From NCBI RefSeq assembly GCF_012034245.1, contig NZ_JAATEO010000010.1, positions 1-64,000 of the forward strand: DNA of 64,000 nucleotides. The letters are read 5' to 3'. This document shows positions 35,493-44,334 of the stretch, piece after piece (the first letter of the stretch is position 1; every line of letters begins with the position of its first letter). The stretch is from Micromonospora thermarum (GTDB lineage Bacteria > Actinomycetota > Actinomycetes > Mycobacteriales > Micromonosporaceae). The notes under the pieces are model-generated. The model was not told where the DNA came from and did no database searches. It saw only the letters and a program-made list of their open reading frames with translations. The position numbers and the translations under genes were made by a program.

Positions 35493-38096
35493 GTGACGCC
35501 ATCCCGACGCCGCCTCGCGCTGCTCACCGCGGCGGCCACCGTGGCGCTGACCGGCGCCGCCGCCGGTCCCGCCCAGGCCGAACCACCACCCGACGCCCCC
35601 GAACAGATCGACAACGGCGACTTCAGCGCCGGCGTCTCGCCCTGGTTCTCGTACGGCACCGGCACGCTCGGCGTCACCGACGGCCGGCTCTGCACCACCG
35701 TCCCCGGCGGTCTGGCCAACCCCTGGGACGCCGGCATCGGCCAGGACGGCGTGCCGCTGGTCGCCGGTGCCGAGTACACCCTCGGGTTCGACGTCTCCGC
35801 CACGCCCGGCACGGCGGTCAAGGCCGTCCTGCAACTGGGCAGCGCCCCCTACACCACGTACGCCAGCGTGGACGCCACCGCGACCGGCACCGCCGCCCGG
35901 GTGGAGAGGACGTTCACCGTGTCGGAGGAGAACCCCTCCGCCCAACTGATCTTCCAGGTCGGCGGCAGCGCCGCCGAGCAGACCGTCTGCCTCGACAACG
36001 TCTCGCTGCGCGGCGGGAACCCGCCCGAGCCGTACGTGCCGGACACCGGGCCCCGCGTCCGCGTCAACCAGGTCGGCTACCTGCCCGGCGGACCGAAGCA
36101 CGCCACGCTCGTCACCGACGCCACCGACCCGCTGCCGTGGCGGCTCCGGGACGCCTCCGGCGACGTGGTGGCCGGCGGCGACACCGCGCCGCGCGGGATC
36201 GACCAGGCCTCCGGGCAGAACGTCCACACGATCGACTTCTCCGCGTACGGGACGCCGGCCGCCGGCCTGACACTGGTCGCCGACGGAGAGACCAGCCACC
36301 CCTTCGACGTCTCCGGCGGCCTCTACTACCGGCTCCGCTCCGACGCCGTCCAGTTCTTCTACGCCCAGCGCAGCGGCATCGCCATCGACGGGGACCTGCT
36401 CGGTGCGGAGTACGCCCGCCCCGCCGGGCACGTCGGCGTCGCCCCGAACCAGGGTGACACGGAGGTGCCCTGCCAGCCGGGCGTCTGCGACTACACCCTC
36501 GACGTGCGCGGCGGCTGGTACGACGCCGGCGACCACGGCAAGTACGTCGTCAACGGCGGTATCGCCACGTACCAGCTGCTGAGCACGTTCGAACGGACCA
36601 AGACGGCGGCCACCGCGGACGGCGGCGCGGCGCTCGGCGACAACACCCTGCGGCTGCCGGAGCGCGGCAACGGGGTGCCGGACATCCTCGACGAGGCCCG
36701 CTGGGAGCTGGAGTTCCTGCTGCGCATGCAGGTCCCGGCCGGGAAGCCGCTCGCCGGGATGGCGCACCACAAGATCCACGACCGGCAGTGGACCGGGTTG
36801 CCGCTGCAACCCCAGGACGACCCGCAGCCGCGCGAACTGCACCCGCCGTCGACCGCGGCCACCCTCAACCTGGCCGCCGTCGCCGCCCAGTGCGCGCGCC
36901 TCTTCGCCCCGTACGACGCGGCCTTCGCGGGCCGCTGCCTCACCGCCGCGAAGACGGCCTACGCCGCCGCCAAGGCCAACCCCGACCGGTACGCGAGCCC
37001 GACCGACAGCACCGGCGGCGGCGCGTACGACGACACCACCGTCACCGACGAGTTCTACTGGGCGGCGGCCGAGCTGTACCTGACCACCGGCGCGTCCACG
37101 TACCTGGCCGACGTGACCGCCTCCCCGCACCACACGGGGGACGTGTTCGACGCCCGCGGGTTCGGCTGGCAGGGCGTGGCCGCGCTCGGCCGGCTCGACC
37201 TGGCCACCGTGCCGAGCGGGCTGCCCGCCGCCGAACGGTCCCGGATCCGCGCCTCCGTCACCGCCGCCGCCGACGCCCACCTCGCCGAGATCGGCCGGCA
37301 GCCGTACGGGCTGCCGCTGCCCGGGGACGCCGGAAGCTACTTCTGGGGCGGCAACAGCAACGTCATCAACAACGCCGTCGTGCTGGCGACCGCGTTCGAC
37401 CTGACCGGCGACGCCACGTACCGCGACGGCGCGGTACAGGCGATGGACTACATCCTCGGCCGCAACGCCCTCAACATCTCGTACGTGACCGGGTGGGGCG
37501 AGCACGCGGCGGAGAACCAGCACAGCCGGATCTTCGCCCACCAGCTCGACCCGAACCTGCCGAAGCCGCCCGTCGGCTCGCTCGCCGGCGGGCCGAACGC
37601 GGCCCTCCAGGACCCGTTCGCCGCGCAGCTGCTCGCCGGGTGCAAGCCGATGTTCTGCTACGTCGACGACATCAACTCGTACGCCACCAACGAGGTCGCG
37701 ATCAACTGGAACTCGGCGCTGACCTGGATCGCGTCGTTCCTGGCCGACCAGGGCGACGCCGGGGCGACGCCCCCGGCGAGCTGCGCGGTCACGTACACGA
37801 CGCACGGCAGCTGGCCGAGCGGCTTCACCACCCAGGTGACCGTCCGCAACACCGGCACGGCGGCGGTCGACGGCTGGAGTCTCCGGTTCGCCTTCACCGT
37901 CGACCAGAAGGTCGGCCAATCCTGGTCGGCGAAGGTCACTCAGTCCGGCGCGACCGTCACGGCGACCAACCAGTCGTGGAACGTGAGGATCAAGCCGGGC
38001 GGCTCGGTGACCTTCGGCTTCAACGGCAGCACCGCCAGCGGCGTCAACCCGACCCCGGGCCTGTTCGCCCTGAACGGCAGGCCCTGCACGTCCTGA
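35493..38096 (+). CDS. secreted GH9 cellulase with CBM4/9, Ig-like and CBM2 modules
   Basis: An 867-residue exported endoglucanase-type enzyme. Residues 1-~30 are a signal peptide ([17 protein letters not shown], ending near AQAEPP). A CBM4/9 module (~38-175), an Ig-like cellulase N domain (~190-280), the GH9 catalytic domain (~285-740) and a C-terminal CBM2 (Cys764 to Cys865) follow. Catalytic residues are Asp344 and Asp347 in [11 protein letters not shown] and the acid Glu734 in [13 protein letters not shown] 35493 is preferred for its GGAGGAAG ribosome binding site; upstream codons in frame overlap the operator. Works with the GH6 enzyme at 17584 on crystalline cellulose; both carry CebR operators. 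Confidence 0.94.
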   Translation: MTPSRRRLALLTAAATVALTGAAAGPAQAEPPPDAPEQIDNGDFSAGVSPWFSYGTGTLGVTDGRLCTTVPGGLANPWDAGIGQDGVPLVAGAEYTLGFDVSATPGTAVKAVLQLGSAPYTTYASVDATATGTAARVERTFTVSEENPSAQLIFQVGGSAAEQTVCLDNVSLRGGNPPEPYVPDTGPRVRVNQVGYLPGGPKHATLVTDATDPLPWRLRDASGDVVAGGDTAPRGIDQASGQNVHTIDFSAYGTPAAGLTLVADGETSHPFDVSGGLYYRLRSDAVQFFYAQRSGIAIDGDLLGAEYARPAGHVGVAPNQGDTEVPCQPGVCDYTLDVRGGWYDAGDHGKYVVNGGIATYQLLSTFERTKTAATADGGAALGDNTLRLPERGNGVPDILDEARWELEFLLRMQVPAGKPLAGMAHHKIHDRQWTGLPLQPQDDPQPRELHPPSTAATLNLAAVAAQCARLFAPYDAAFAGRCLTAAKTAYAAAKANPDRYASPTDSTGGGAYDDTTVTDEFYWAAAELYLTTGASTYLADVTASPHHTGDVFDARGFGWQGVAALGRLDLATVPSGLPAAERSRIRASVTAAADAHLAEIGRQPYGLPLPGDAGSYFWGGNSNVINNAVVLATAFDLTGDATYRDGAVQAMDYILGRNALNISYVTGWGEHAAENQHSRIFAHQLDPNLPKPPVGSLAGGPNAALQDPFAAQLLAGCKPMFCYVDDINSYATNEVAINWNSALTWIASFLADQGDAGATPPASCAVTYTTHGSWPSGFTTQVTVRNTGTAAVDGWSLRFAFTVDQKVGQSWSAKVTQSGATVTATNQSWNVRIKPGGSVTFGFNGSTASGVNPTPGLFALNGRPCTS

Positions 38097-38104
38097 ACCC
38101 GGCC

Positions 38105-38137
38105 GTGGGGTGCGGGCCCGGGCGGCCGGCACCCCAC
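38105..38137 (+). terminator. hairpin terminator of the GH9 gene
   Basis: A stem of 9 bp (38105-38113 with 38129-38137) that continues inward past one mismatch, starting 8 bp after the GH9 stop. Confidence 0.65.
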
Positions 38138-38149
38138 CACCCACGCCCT

Positions 38150-38236
38150 CATGATCGTGCTGAATCCCTGAAGTAGTGGCCTCGTGTTCGCCAGTTCGCC
38201 GCGAGGCCACTACTCCGATGTTCGAGCGTGATCATG
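38150..38236. repeat. convergent-junction inverted repeat B
   Basis: Outer arms 38150-38161 and 38225-38236 (12 nt, two mismatches) begin and end in CATGATC/GATCATG. Inner arms 38172-38184 and 38202-38214 are a perfect 13-bp match containing GTAGTGGCCTC. It fills the gap between the convergent GH9 and hydrolase genes. Both arms align base for base, with few differences, to the element at 58122-58201. Confidence 0.85.
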
Positions 38237-38241
38237 CCCCC

Positions 38242-39039
38242 TCAGCGGTCGGCGAGCACCGTGCGCAGGGTCTTCGCGAACTCCTCCGGGTGGACCATGA
38301 ACCCGCCGTGGTCGCCCGGGAACTCCGCCGGCGGGGTGCCGAGCAGGTCGGCGAGCGCGTGCGACGTACGCCAGGTGAGCAGTCGGGTCGACCCGACCCC
38401 GACGCCGACGACCACGCGGGCCGGGCCGGCGGTCAACGCGGCGACGTCGGGCCGCCAGCGGGTGGTGCCGCGCAGCTCGTGGGCGAAGAAGCGGGCGCTG
38501 TCGGCCAGGTCCTGGGCGGACGGCTCGCCCGGGGGCATCTCGTCCTCGCCGTACCCGGCGTGGGCCATGAAGGCCCGGAACGCCGCACCCACTCCTTCCG
38601 TCCGGTGCAGCTCGATCATGTGGTCGACGGCGGCGCGCTGCTCCGCCACGTCGGGCAGCAGCTCCAGCAGGGGCGGCTCGTGGGCGACGAGCGTGCGGAC
38701 CCGGCCCGGGTGGCGCTGCACCAGCGCGAGGCCGGTGACCGCGCCGCCGCTGCTGCCCAGCACGTCGGCGTCGGCGGCGCCGAGCGCGTCCAGCAGGGCG
38801 GCCACGTCGTCGGCGCGCAGCTGCGGTGTCGAGTCCTGCTCGGGGTCGTCGACGGTGCTGCCGGCGATGCCGCGCGGGTCGTGGGTCACCACGGTGTGGT
38901 CGGCGGCGAGCGCGTCGGCCAGCGCCGCGAACGGCGCCGCGGCCATCGGCGCGCCCATGACCAGCAACAGCGGACCGGAGCCCCGCACCTCGTAGCGCAA
39001 CCGTGCGCCCGGCACGTCCAGGGTGTGGGTGGTCGTCAT
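38242..39039 (-). CDS. alpha/beta fold hydrolase
   Basis: A 265-residue alpha/beta hydrolase. The oxyanion region is LLLVMGAPMA, the nucleophile elbow GSSGGAV carries the catalytic Ser, and a His near the end (FPGDHGGF) completes the triad together with an Asp of the central fold. No signal peptide. ATG 39039 is chosen over an upstream ATG because GAGGAGA stands 6 bp before it. Substrate unknown; it is preceded by a frameshifted acetyltransferase on the same strand. Confidence 0.88.
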   Translation of the reverse strand: MTTTHTLDVPGARLRYEVRGSGPLLLVMGAPMAAAPFAALADALAADHTVVTHDPRGIAGSTVDDPEQDSTPQLRADDVAALLDALGAADADVLGSSGGAVTGLALVQRHPGRVRTLVAHEPPLLELLPDVAEQRAAVDHMIELHRTEGVGAAFRAFMAHAGYGEDEMPPGEPSAQDLADSARFFAHELRGTTRWRPDVAALTAGPARVVVGVGVGSTRLLTWRTSHALADLLGTPPAEFPGDHGGFMVHPEEFAKTLRTVLADR

Positions 39040-39097
39040 GTCGGTCTCCTCGCGTCGGTCGGTCGTCACAGGTACCGACGGTGACCACCCGACGAAC

Positions 39098-39516
39098 TCA
39101 TCGCTCCCCGGCGAGCGACTTCACGAAGACCTGCTCGGTCTTGACCCCTCGGAATCCGCGTCCCCGGTAGAAGGCGTGCGCCGCGTTCCGTTCGCTGCCG
39201 GAGAGCACCTGCGCCGTCGTGAGCCCCCGGTCGCGCGCCCACTCCTCGGCGGCGGTCACCAGCGCGCCGCCCTCGCCGGACCCCCGCCGGTCGGCGGCGA
39301 CCAGGCCGACGATCTCGAGCCGGTCACCGTGCACCAGGCTCGGGCCGTGCCGTGCCGGGCGCGCAGCCAGCCGGTCACCCGCTTTCCCTCGACCGACACG
39401 AGCACGACGTGCCCGGGCGGCAGGGCGGCAAGCCGGCGGTGGACGTCGTCGGTCTCCGCCGGGTAGCCGAGTTCGCCGATCAGGGCGGTGACCGCCGGCG
39501 CCCCCCGGCGCGGCAC
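39098..39516 (-). pseudogene. GNAT acetyltransferase, frameshifted by a 5-nt duplication
   Basis: Two overlapping minus-strand frames together encode one GNAT. The first gives the N-terminus (APAVTALIGELGYPAETDDV, then VVLVSVEGKRVTGWLRAR); the second gives motif A and the rest (GDRLEIVGLVAADRRGSGEG, ending with AHAFYRGRGFRGVKTEQVFV). The frames switch at CCGTG-CCGTG (39345-39354, plus strand). Removing one 5-nt copy restores a single frame of exactly 414 nt (137 residues from GTG 39516). Either a real slippage mutation or a sequencing error; as it stands the product is broken. Confidence 0.8.
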
Positions 39517-39565
39517 CCGGACCCCTAGGATCCCGTTGTCGCACCGCTCGACCGATGGGAGTCCC

Positions 39566-39886
39566 GTGCCACGACGGAGGGCCGTTCTCGCCCTGACCGT
39601 GCTGCTGGTCGCCGGTTGCGGTGGCGGCGAGCCGGGCCGGCCGCCGGCTGCGGCCCCGGTGTGGCAGACCGCCGCCCCGGGCGCCCCGACCACGCCGACC
39701 GCGCTGACACCGGCCGAGGCCAAGAGCCGCTACCTGGCGATCGTGGCGCCGTACAACACGGCGCTCGAGGAGCTGGAGGATGCGGTCAACTCCGGGAAGC
39801 CGTGGCGGACGGTCCGGACACTGGCCGCCGAGGAGGCCGGCAGGGTCCGTGCCGCGCTCGGGCTGCCCGCCTACCGGAAGGGCTGA
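39566..39886 (+). CDS. small putative lipoprotein, hypothetical
   Basis: A 106-residue protein with a lipoprotein signal peptide: VPRRRAVLALTVLLVAGC, lipobox LVAGC with the modified Cys18. A Pro/Ala/Thr-rich linker follows, then a helical ~60-residue domain (AEAKSRYLAIVAPYNTALEE and later GKPWRTVRTLAAEEAGRVRA). It is expected on the outer face of the cytoplasmic membrane. Family not recognised. GTG 39566 with GGGAG upstream; it is divergent from the frameshifted GNAT. Confidence 0.75.
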   Translation: MPRRRAVLALTVLLVAGCGGGEPGRPPAAAPVWQTAAPGAPTTPTALTPAEAKSRYLAIVAPYNTALEELEDAVNSGKPWRTVRTLAAEEAGRVRAALGLPAYRKG

Positions 39887-39899
39887 CCGCCGGGCGGCC

Positions 39900-40721
39900 T
39901 CACGCCCATTCGCCGACGAAGAGCGGCGCGACCGGACGCTCCCGGCGCCCGATCCGCAGATCCCCGAAGATCGTGCTCCGCTCCGCCCGCTCGACCTCCG
40001 CGTCCAGGTCGATCCGCAGTTCCTCGGAGGCGTCGTGGGCCGCGCCGATCAGCACGATCTCGGTCCCCGGGTGGTCGAGGAAACCGGGCGGGTCGACCGG
40101 GGCGAACCGGCGGCCGTGGAACCGGCGTTGCAGTGCGGCGGGCAGCTTGACCTTCCGGGCGCCGCGAAGACCCACCCCGGGCGGCGAGGGCGCCTCGGGG
40201 TTCTTCACCGTGACGATGTAGCTCGCCTCCGACTCGATGCTGAGGCCGTGCTGTGCCGGGCCGGGGCGCAACGGCAGTTCCAGCTCGTACGCGAGGTGGG
40301 TGTGGTCGTCGTGCCGGGCGATGACGTACGCGCCCTCCGCCGCGGGCCGGGCGGGCGGCTGCTCCCGCCCGCCGCGGGTCTTCGTCCGGTACTCACGCGC
40401 CCGCAGGGTCTCGTGCAGCTGCTCGGGCCGGTCCACCACCTCGTCGACGAACGCCCAGAACCGGTCGTGCTCGTCGATGCCCGGCAGCCGCTTGCGCCCG
40501 ACCACGAGCAGCCGCAGGTGCCGCCCCTGCCACGGATGCATGATCACCAGTAGCCGCTGCACCTCCGCCAGGGAGTCGACGTGCTCCTCCTGCACCCGCG
40601 GGCGGTAGAGGAAGTAGATGTCCCCGTCCTCAAGCAGTTCGGCCACCCGCCGCGGGTACCCGAAAAAGCCGCGGGAATCCGCCCGGTCCCGGTCCCGTGG
40701 CCGCCCGGCGTGGCGCACCAC
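39900..40721 (-). CDS. conserved hypothetical protein
   Basis: A 273-residue soluble protein I cannot place in a family. Notable blocks are RGFFGYPRRVAELLEDGDIY, VIMHPWQGRHLRLLVVGRKR and, near the C-terminus, GFLDHPGTEIVLIGAAHDAS. The overall look (long beta-rich sections with conserved Trp, Gly and Pro) suggests a folded enzyme-like domain, but no catalytic motif is evident. The start is uncertain: tandem GTGs at 40721 and 40718 are the first good candidates that do not invade the divergent transglycosylase gene. It is convergent with the small lipoprotein gene. Confidence 0.6.
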   Translation of the reverse strand: MVRHAGRPRDRDRADSRGFFGYPRRVAELLEDGDIYFLYRPRVQEEHVDSLAEVQRLLVIMHPWQGRHLRLLVVGRKRLPGIDEHDRFWAFVDEVVDRPEQLHETLRAREYRTKTRGGREQPPARPAAEGAYVIARHDDHTHLAYELELPLRPGPAQHGLSIESEASYIVTVKNPEAPSPPGVGLRGARKVKLPAALQRRFHGRRFAPVDPPGFLDHPGTEIVLIGAAHDASEELRIDLDAEVERAERSTIFGDLRIGRRERPVAPLFVGEWA

Positions 40722-40758
40722 GTCGCCAAGATTCGGCAGGTGAGCGGGTGGGTACCGA

Positions 40759-41778
40759 GTGCGGGTGACTTCTCCACGCCCCGACGACGCTGCCGCCGCC
40801 CCCGAGCCGACCGCCCCCGAGCCGACCGCCACCCCCGCTGAGCCGAAGCGGCGGCGGCGCCGCAAGGTCACGATCATCCTGGCCGTGCTCGCGCTCCTGC
40901 TCGGCAGCGGTCTCCTCGGCGGGGCTTACTACGTCGACAGCGTGCCCACGCCGACGGACCTGAAACTGCCGGAGTCCACGACCGTCTACTTCGCCGACGG
41001 CCGCACCCCGCTGGCGAAGCTGGGCACGGAGAACCGGACGATCGTGCCCTTCGAGCAGATGAACGACTCCGCCAAGCAGGCGATCGTGGCGGCCGAGGAC
41101 CGCACGTTCTGGACCAACGAGGGCATCGACTTCGCCGGCGTGCTCCGCGCCGCCTGGGCCAACGTCACGGGCGGCCAGCGCCAGGGTGCGTCGACGATCA
41201 CCCAGCAGTACGCCCGGGTCGCGGCAGACCTCAAGGGCGTCACGTACTCCCGTAAGGCCCGCGAGGCGGTCATGGCGTGGAAGCTCGACGACACGTACAG
41301 CAAGGAGGAGATCCTCGGCTTCTACCTGAACACGGTGCCGTTCGGTCGCGGCGCGTACGGCGTCGAGGCGGCCGCGCAGACGTACTTCGGCAAGACGGTG
41401 CGCCGCGACGCGCCGGCGGAGAAGCAGCTGACCGTCGCGGAGGCGATGGTGCTCTGCGCGATGGTGAAGCAGCCGGAGGCCAACCCGGACGACCCCGAGG
41501 GCCAGCCCGGTTACGACCCGCAGCGCAGCCCCACCGCCCGGCAGAACTCGATCGACCGGTGGAACTACATCCGCGACGGCATGGTGGAGCTGGGGTACCT
41601 GTCGCCGGACGAGGCGGCCGACCTGGCGTATCCCGACACGGTGAAGCCCATCGAGGCCACCGCCGACCGGTCCGGGCTCGACCGGCCGACCGGCCTGGTG
41701 GTCAACCACGTGCTCAGCGAGCTGCGACAGTCCGAGCCGTTCAAGGACAAGCCGGCCGACTACGTCGGCAGTTCATGA
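40759..41778 (+). CDS. class A penicillin-binding protein remnant: transglycosylase domain only
   Basis: A 339-residue protein. A Pro/Ala/Glu-rich cytoplasmic start and basic stretch lead to one membrane helix (VTIILAVLALLLGSGLLGGA, about residue 37-56). The GT51 transglycosylase domain is intact: AAEDRTFWTNEGIDFAG holds the catalytic Glu, then GASTITQQYAR and ILGFYLNTVPFGRGAYGVEA. In bifunctional relatives a transpeptidase domain would follow after about residue 335; here the frame runs into TGA at 41776. The downstream frame encodes a typical PBP C-terminus, so an internal deletion seems to have removed the whole penicillin-binding domain. It could still polymerise glycan strands. Confidence 0.8.
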   Translation: MRVTSPRPDDAAAAPEPTAPEPTATPAEPKRRRRRKVTIILAVLALLLGSGLLGGAYYVDSVPTPTDLKLPESTTVYFADGRTPLAKLGTENRTIVPFEQMNDSAKQAIVAAEDRTFWTNEGIDFAGVLRAAWANVTGGQRQGASTITQQYARVAADLKGVTYSRKAREAVMAWKLDDTYSKEEILGFYLNTVPFGRGAYGVEAAAQTYFGKTVRRDAPAEKQLTVAEAMVLCAMVKQPEANPDDPEGQPGYDPQRSPTARQNSIDRWNYIRDGMVELGYLSPDEAADLAYPDTVKPIEATADRSGLDRPTGLVVNHVLSELRQSEPFKDKPADYVGSS

Positions 41779-42080
41779 AGGAGGCGACGGCCGCGCTGAA
41801 GCTCGACCCGGACAAGTACCGCTTCCCGGAGCCGAAGTTCCCGGACGACGACGCGCCGTCGTCGCCCACCGCCTCGGCGCAGCCCGAGCGGACGGCAGCG
41901 GAGCCGACTCCGACGACCGCGCGGCCGACGCCCACGGCGACCCGGCCGACCTGCGATCCGGAGCGCTGTGCCACCGCGAGCCCGACCGGTGGTCCGAAGC
42001 CGACCAGGACGCCGTCCGGTCCACCGAAGCCGAGCCCGTCGCTGACCCTGGAGCCGTCGCGCACGCGGGCGCCGGGCTGA
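41775..42080 (+). pseudogene. orphaned C-terminal tail of the penicillin-binding protein
   Basis: A frame of 101 codons overlapping the transglycosylase stop (ATGA, 41775-41778). It starts MKEATAALKLDPDKYRFPEP, which resembles the end of PBP transpeptidase domains (an FMKEA... block preceding the tail), and continues as a Thr/Pro/Ser-rich tail with one Cys pair (CDPERC). There is no ribosome binding site. Best read as the 3' remainder of a bifunctional PBP gene after an out-of-frame deletion near 41765-41772. Reinitiation at the overlapping ATG is possible but unproven. Confidence 0.65.
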
Positions 42081-42189
42081 CGGCCGGCCTCCGCACCGCC
42101 GCACCGGGAGGCGGCTCCCCCACGCCCCCGTGTCCCTGATGCCGGTCCCGGCCACCCACCGTGGGTGTGGCCCGTAGCAGGATGGGCCC

Positions 42190-42468
42190 GTGCCACCCGC
42201 CACGGAACCCGAGCTCTACGTGAACCTGCTGGTCACCGACCGCGCGTACGCCGGGCACGGGATCGGTGGCCGGTTGCTCGCCCACGCGGCGGACCTGGCC
42301 CGCGAGCGGCGCCTCGACCTGCTGCGGGTCGACTGCTACGCCGGCGGCGACGGCGCGCTGGTGCGCTGGTACGAGCGGCAGGGCTTCACCCGCACCGAGA
42401 CGTTCACCGTGGAGCGGCCGGGCCGCGAGCCCTGGCCGGGCCAGGTGCTGGCCCGGCGGCTGGGCTGA
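42190..42468 (+). CDS. GNAT acetyltransferase, probably N-terminally truncated
   Basis: Only 92 residues: PPATEPELYVNLLVTDRAYA, then GHGIGGRLLAHAADLARERR (motif A) and DCYAGGDGALVRWYERQGFT (motif B). Complete GNATs of this type are about 170-190 residues, so the N-terminal half of the fold, which forms part of the substrate pocket, is missing. An in-frame stop (TAG, 42175-42177) lies just upstream, so a longer start is not available. Either a minimal GNAT or a remnant of a 5' deletion. It lies in the same damaged stretch as the PBP and the frameshifted GNAT. Confidence 0.6.
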   Translation: MPPATEPELYVNLLVTDRAYAGHGIGGRLLAHAADLARERRLDLLRVDCYAGGDGALVRWYERQGFTRTETFTVERPGREPWPGQVLARRLG

Positions 42469-42469
42469 G

Positions 42470-42727
42470 TCAGCCGATCTCCTCGTCCACGAAGCACCAC
42501 CGCCAGGACTCGCCGGGCTCGATCGAGCGCATCACCGGGTGCCCGGCACTCTCGAAGTGCTTGCTGGCGTGCTGCTGCGGCGAGGAGTCGCAACAGCCGA
42601 CGTGCCCGCAGCTGAGGCAGGAGCGCAGGTGCACCCAGTAGTCGTTGCCGATGGCCACGCAGTCCGGACAGGTGTCCGTGGTCTGCGGCGGCACCTCGCC
42701 GGCCTCCGTCAGGTGGGCACAGCTCAT
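42470..42727 (-). CDS. UBP-type zinc finger protein
   Basis: An 85-residue protein forming one ZnF-UBP domain: CAHLTEAGEVPPQTTDTCPD with the first Cys/His ligands, HLRSCLSCGHVGCCDSSPQQ, and HASKHFESAGHPVMRS with the His ligands. In eukaryotes this domain binds the ubiquitin C-terminus; bacterial single-domain copies are common in actinobacteria next to transporters and are of unknown role. The start overlaps the stop of the upstream Na+/H+ antiporter (ATGA, 42724-42727), so translation is coupled to it. Confidence 0.9.
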   Translation of the reverse strand: MSCAHLTEAGEVPPQTTDTCPDCVAIGNDYWVHLRSCLSCGHVGCCDSSPQQHASKHFESAGHPVMRSIEPGESWRWCFVDEEIG

Positions 42728-44298
42728 TCGACGACCTCCCGCCGCAGCAACGACTCCTCCAGGTCCAGGTCTCGATAGGCCCGCACCAGCACCTCCTCGG
42801 GGATCCGGCCGGCGTCCCGGGCGGCCCGGAACACCTCCCGCTCGGCGTCGATCATCTCCTGCCGCAGCCGACCGTACGCCTGTGACGGCGTCTCCCGCGC
42901 AGCACCGCCCAACTGCTCCCACGCCAGGTTGGTGCGGTGGTCGACCAGGTCCCGCAGACGGTCCACGACCGCCGGCGGGGCGGAGCCGGCGAGCGCGTCG
43001 AGACGCTCCCGCGCGGCGCGGCTGGCCCGCTGCTGCACCCCGGCCGCCGAGAGCGCGTCCTGCACCGGGTCGTCCGGCGGCAGCTTCAGCCAACGGGCCA
43101 CCATCGGCAGGGTGGCGCCCTGCCCGACCAGGCTCACCACGATCACCGCGAACGCGAGCCAGATGAACAGGCCCCGCGGGTAGGGCTCCCCGCCGGCGAG
43201 GGTGAGCGGGAGGGCGAGCGCGGCGGCGAGGGTGACCACCCCACGCATGCCGGCCCAGGCGATGACGACCGGGAACCGGACCGGCGGCGCGGGGTCGCGG
43301 CGACGCACCCCGGGCATCAGGCGCACCAGGTACGTCGCCGGGAAGACCCAGAGGAACCGGGTGAGGAAGACCGTCACCAGGACCGCCGCGGTGATGCCGG
43401 CGACGAAGCCGAGGGGGCGGTCGATGTCCCGCAGCACCTCCGGCAGTTGCAGCCCCACCAGCAGGAAGACCAGTCCCTCCAGCAGGAACCGGACCAGCCG
43501 CCAGAACGCGCCCACCTGGAGCCGGGAGGCCGCCGACATGAGCCGGGGCAGCTTGTGCCCGAGCGCCAGCCCGGTCACCACCACCGCGACCACGGCGGAG
43601 GCGTGGATCTCCTCGGCGGCGAAGGCCACCACGAACGGGATGATCAGCGACAGCGCGTTGTCCAGCAACGGGTCGGCGATCCGCTTGTGCAGGAAGCTGA
43701 AGACGACCGCGCCCAGTGCGCCGATCAGCAGGCCGCCAACGGTGGCGGTGACGATCTCCTTGGTCACCTCGGCCAACCCGACCGCCGCGCCCACCGTGGC
43801 CATTCCCGCGATCCGCAGCAGCACCAGCGCGGTGGCGTCGTTGAGCAGGCTCTCGCCCTCCAGGATCGTCACGACGCGGCGCGGCAGGCCGATGCGCCGG
43901 GCCACGGCGGTCGCGGCGATCGCGTCCGGCGGCGCCACCACCGCGCCCAGCGCCACGCACACCGCGAACGGCACCCCCGGCAGCAGCAGGTGGACGACGA
44001 GCCCGACGGCGAACGCCGTGAACACCACCAGCCCGACGGCGAGCAGCAGGATGGGACGCAGGTTGAGCCGGAACGCCGGGACCGAGGTGTCCAGCGCCGC
44101 GATGTAGAGCAGCGGCGGCAGGATGCCCACCAGCACCAGCTCCGGGTCGAGCCGGACCTCCGGGAAGCCCGGCACGTAGGAGAGCACGAGGCCGAGCACC
44201 ACCAGCAGGATCGGGGCGAGCAGTCCCAGCCGGCGGGCCAGGGCCGCACCGAGCGTCGCGATCGCCAGGAAGACGACGACCTCGAAGAGAGCCTCCAT
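42724..44298 (-). CDS. Na+/H+ antiporter (CPA1 family)
   Basis: A 524-residue protein. About 12-13 membrane helices fill the first ~400 residues, with the conserved ALGAVVAPPDAIAATAVARR segment and the motif ILEGESLLNDATALVLLRIA, both diagnostic for the NhaP/CPA1 group; the PPDA Asp and LLND Asn-Asp pair are the ion-binding residues. The C-terminal ~120 residues are cytosolic and charged, probably regulatory. It exchanges Na+ or K+ for H+. Coupled to the UBP zinc-finger gene by ATGA overlap. Confidence 0.9.
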   Translation of the reverse strand: MEALFEVVVFLAIATLGAALARRLGLLAPILLVVLGLVLSYVPGFPEVRLDPELVLVGILPPLLYIAALDTSVPAFRLNLRPILLLAVGLVVFTAFAVGLVVHLLLPGVPFAVCVALGAVVAPPDAIAATAVARRIGLPRRVVTILEGESLLNDATALVLLRIAGMATVGAAVGLAEVTKEIVTATVGGLLIGALGAVVFSFLHKRIADPLLDNALSLIIPFVVAFAAEEIHASAVVAVVVTGLALGHKLPRLMSAASRLQVGAFWRLVRFLLEGLVFLLVGLQLPEVLRDIDRPLGFVAGITAAVLVTVFLTRFLWVFPATYLVRLMPGVRRRDPAPPVRFPVVIAWAGMRGVVTLAAALALPLTLAGGEPYPRGLFIWLAFAVIVVSLVGQGATLPMVARWLKLPPDDPVQDALSAAGVQQRASRAARERLDALAGSAPPAVVDRLRDLVDHRTNLAWEQLGGAARETPSQAYGRLRQEMIDAEREVFRAARDAGRIPEEVLVRAYRDLDLEESLLRREVVE

Positions 44299-44334
44299 GG
44301 CGTACGAGCCTAGGTCGGCCCCCGGCCGTCCCGA

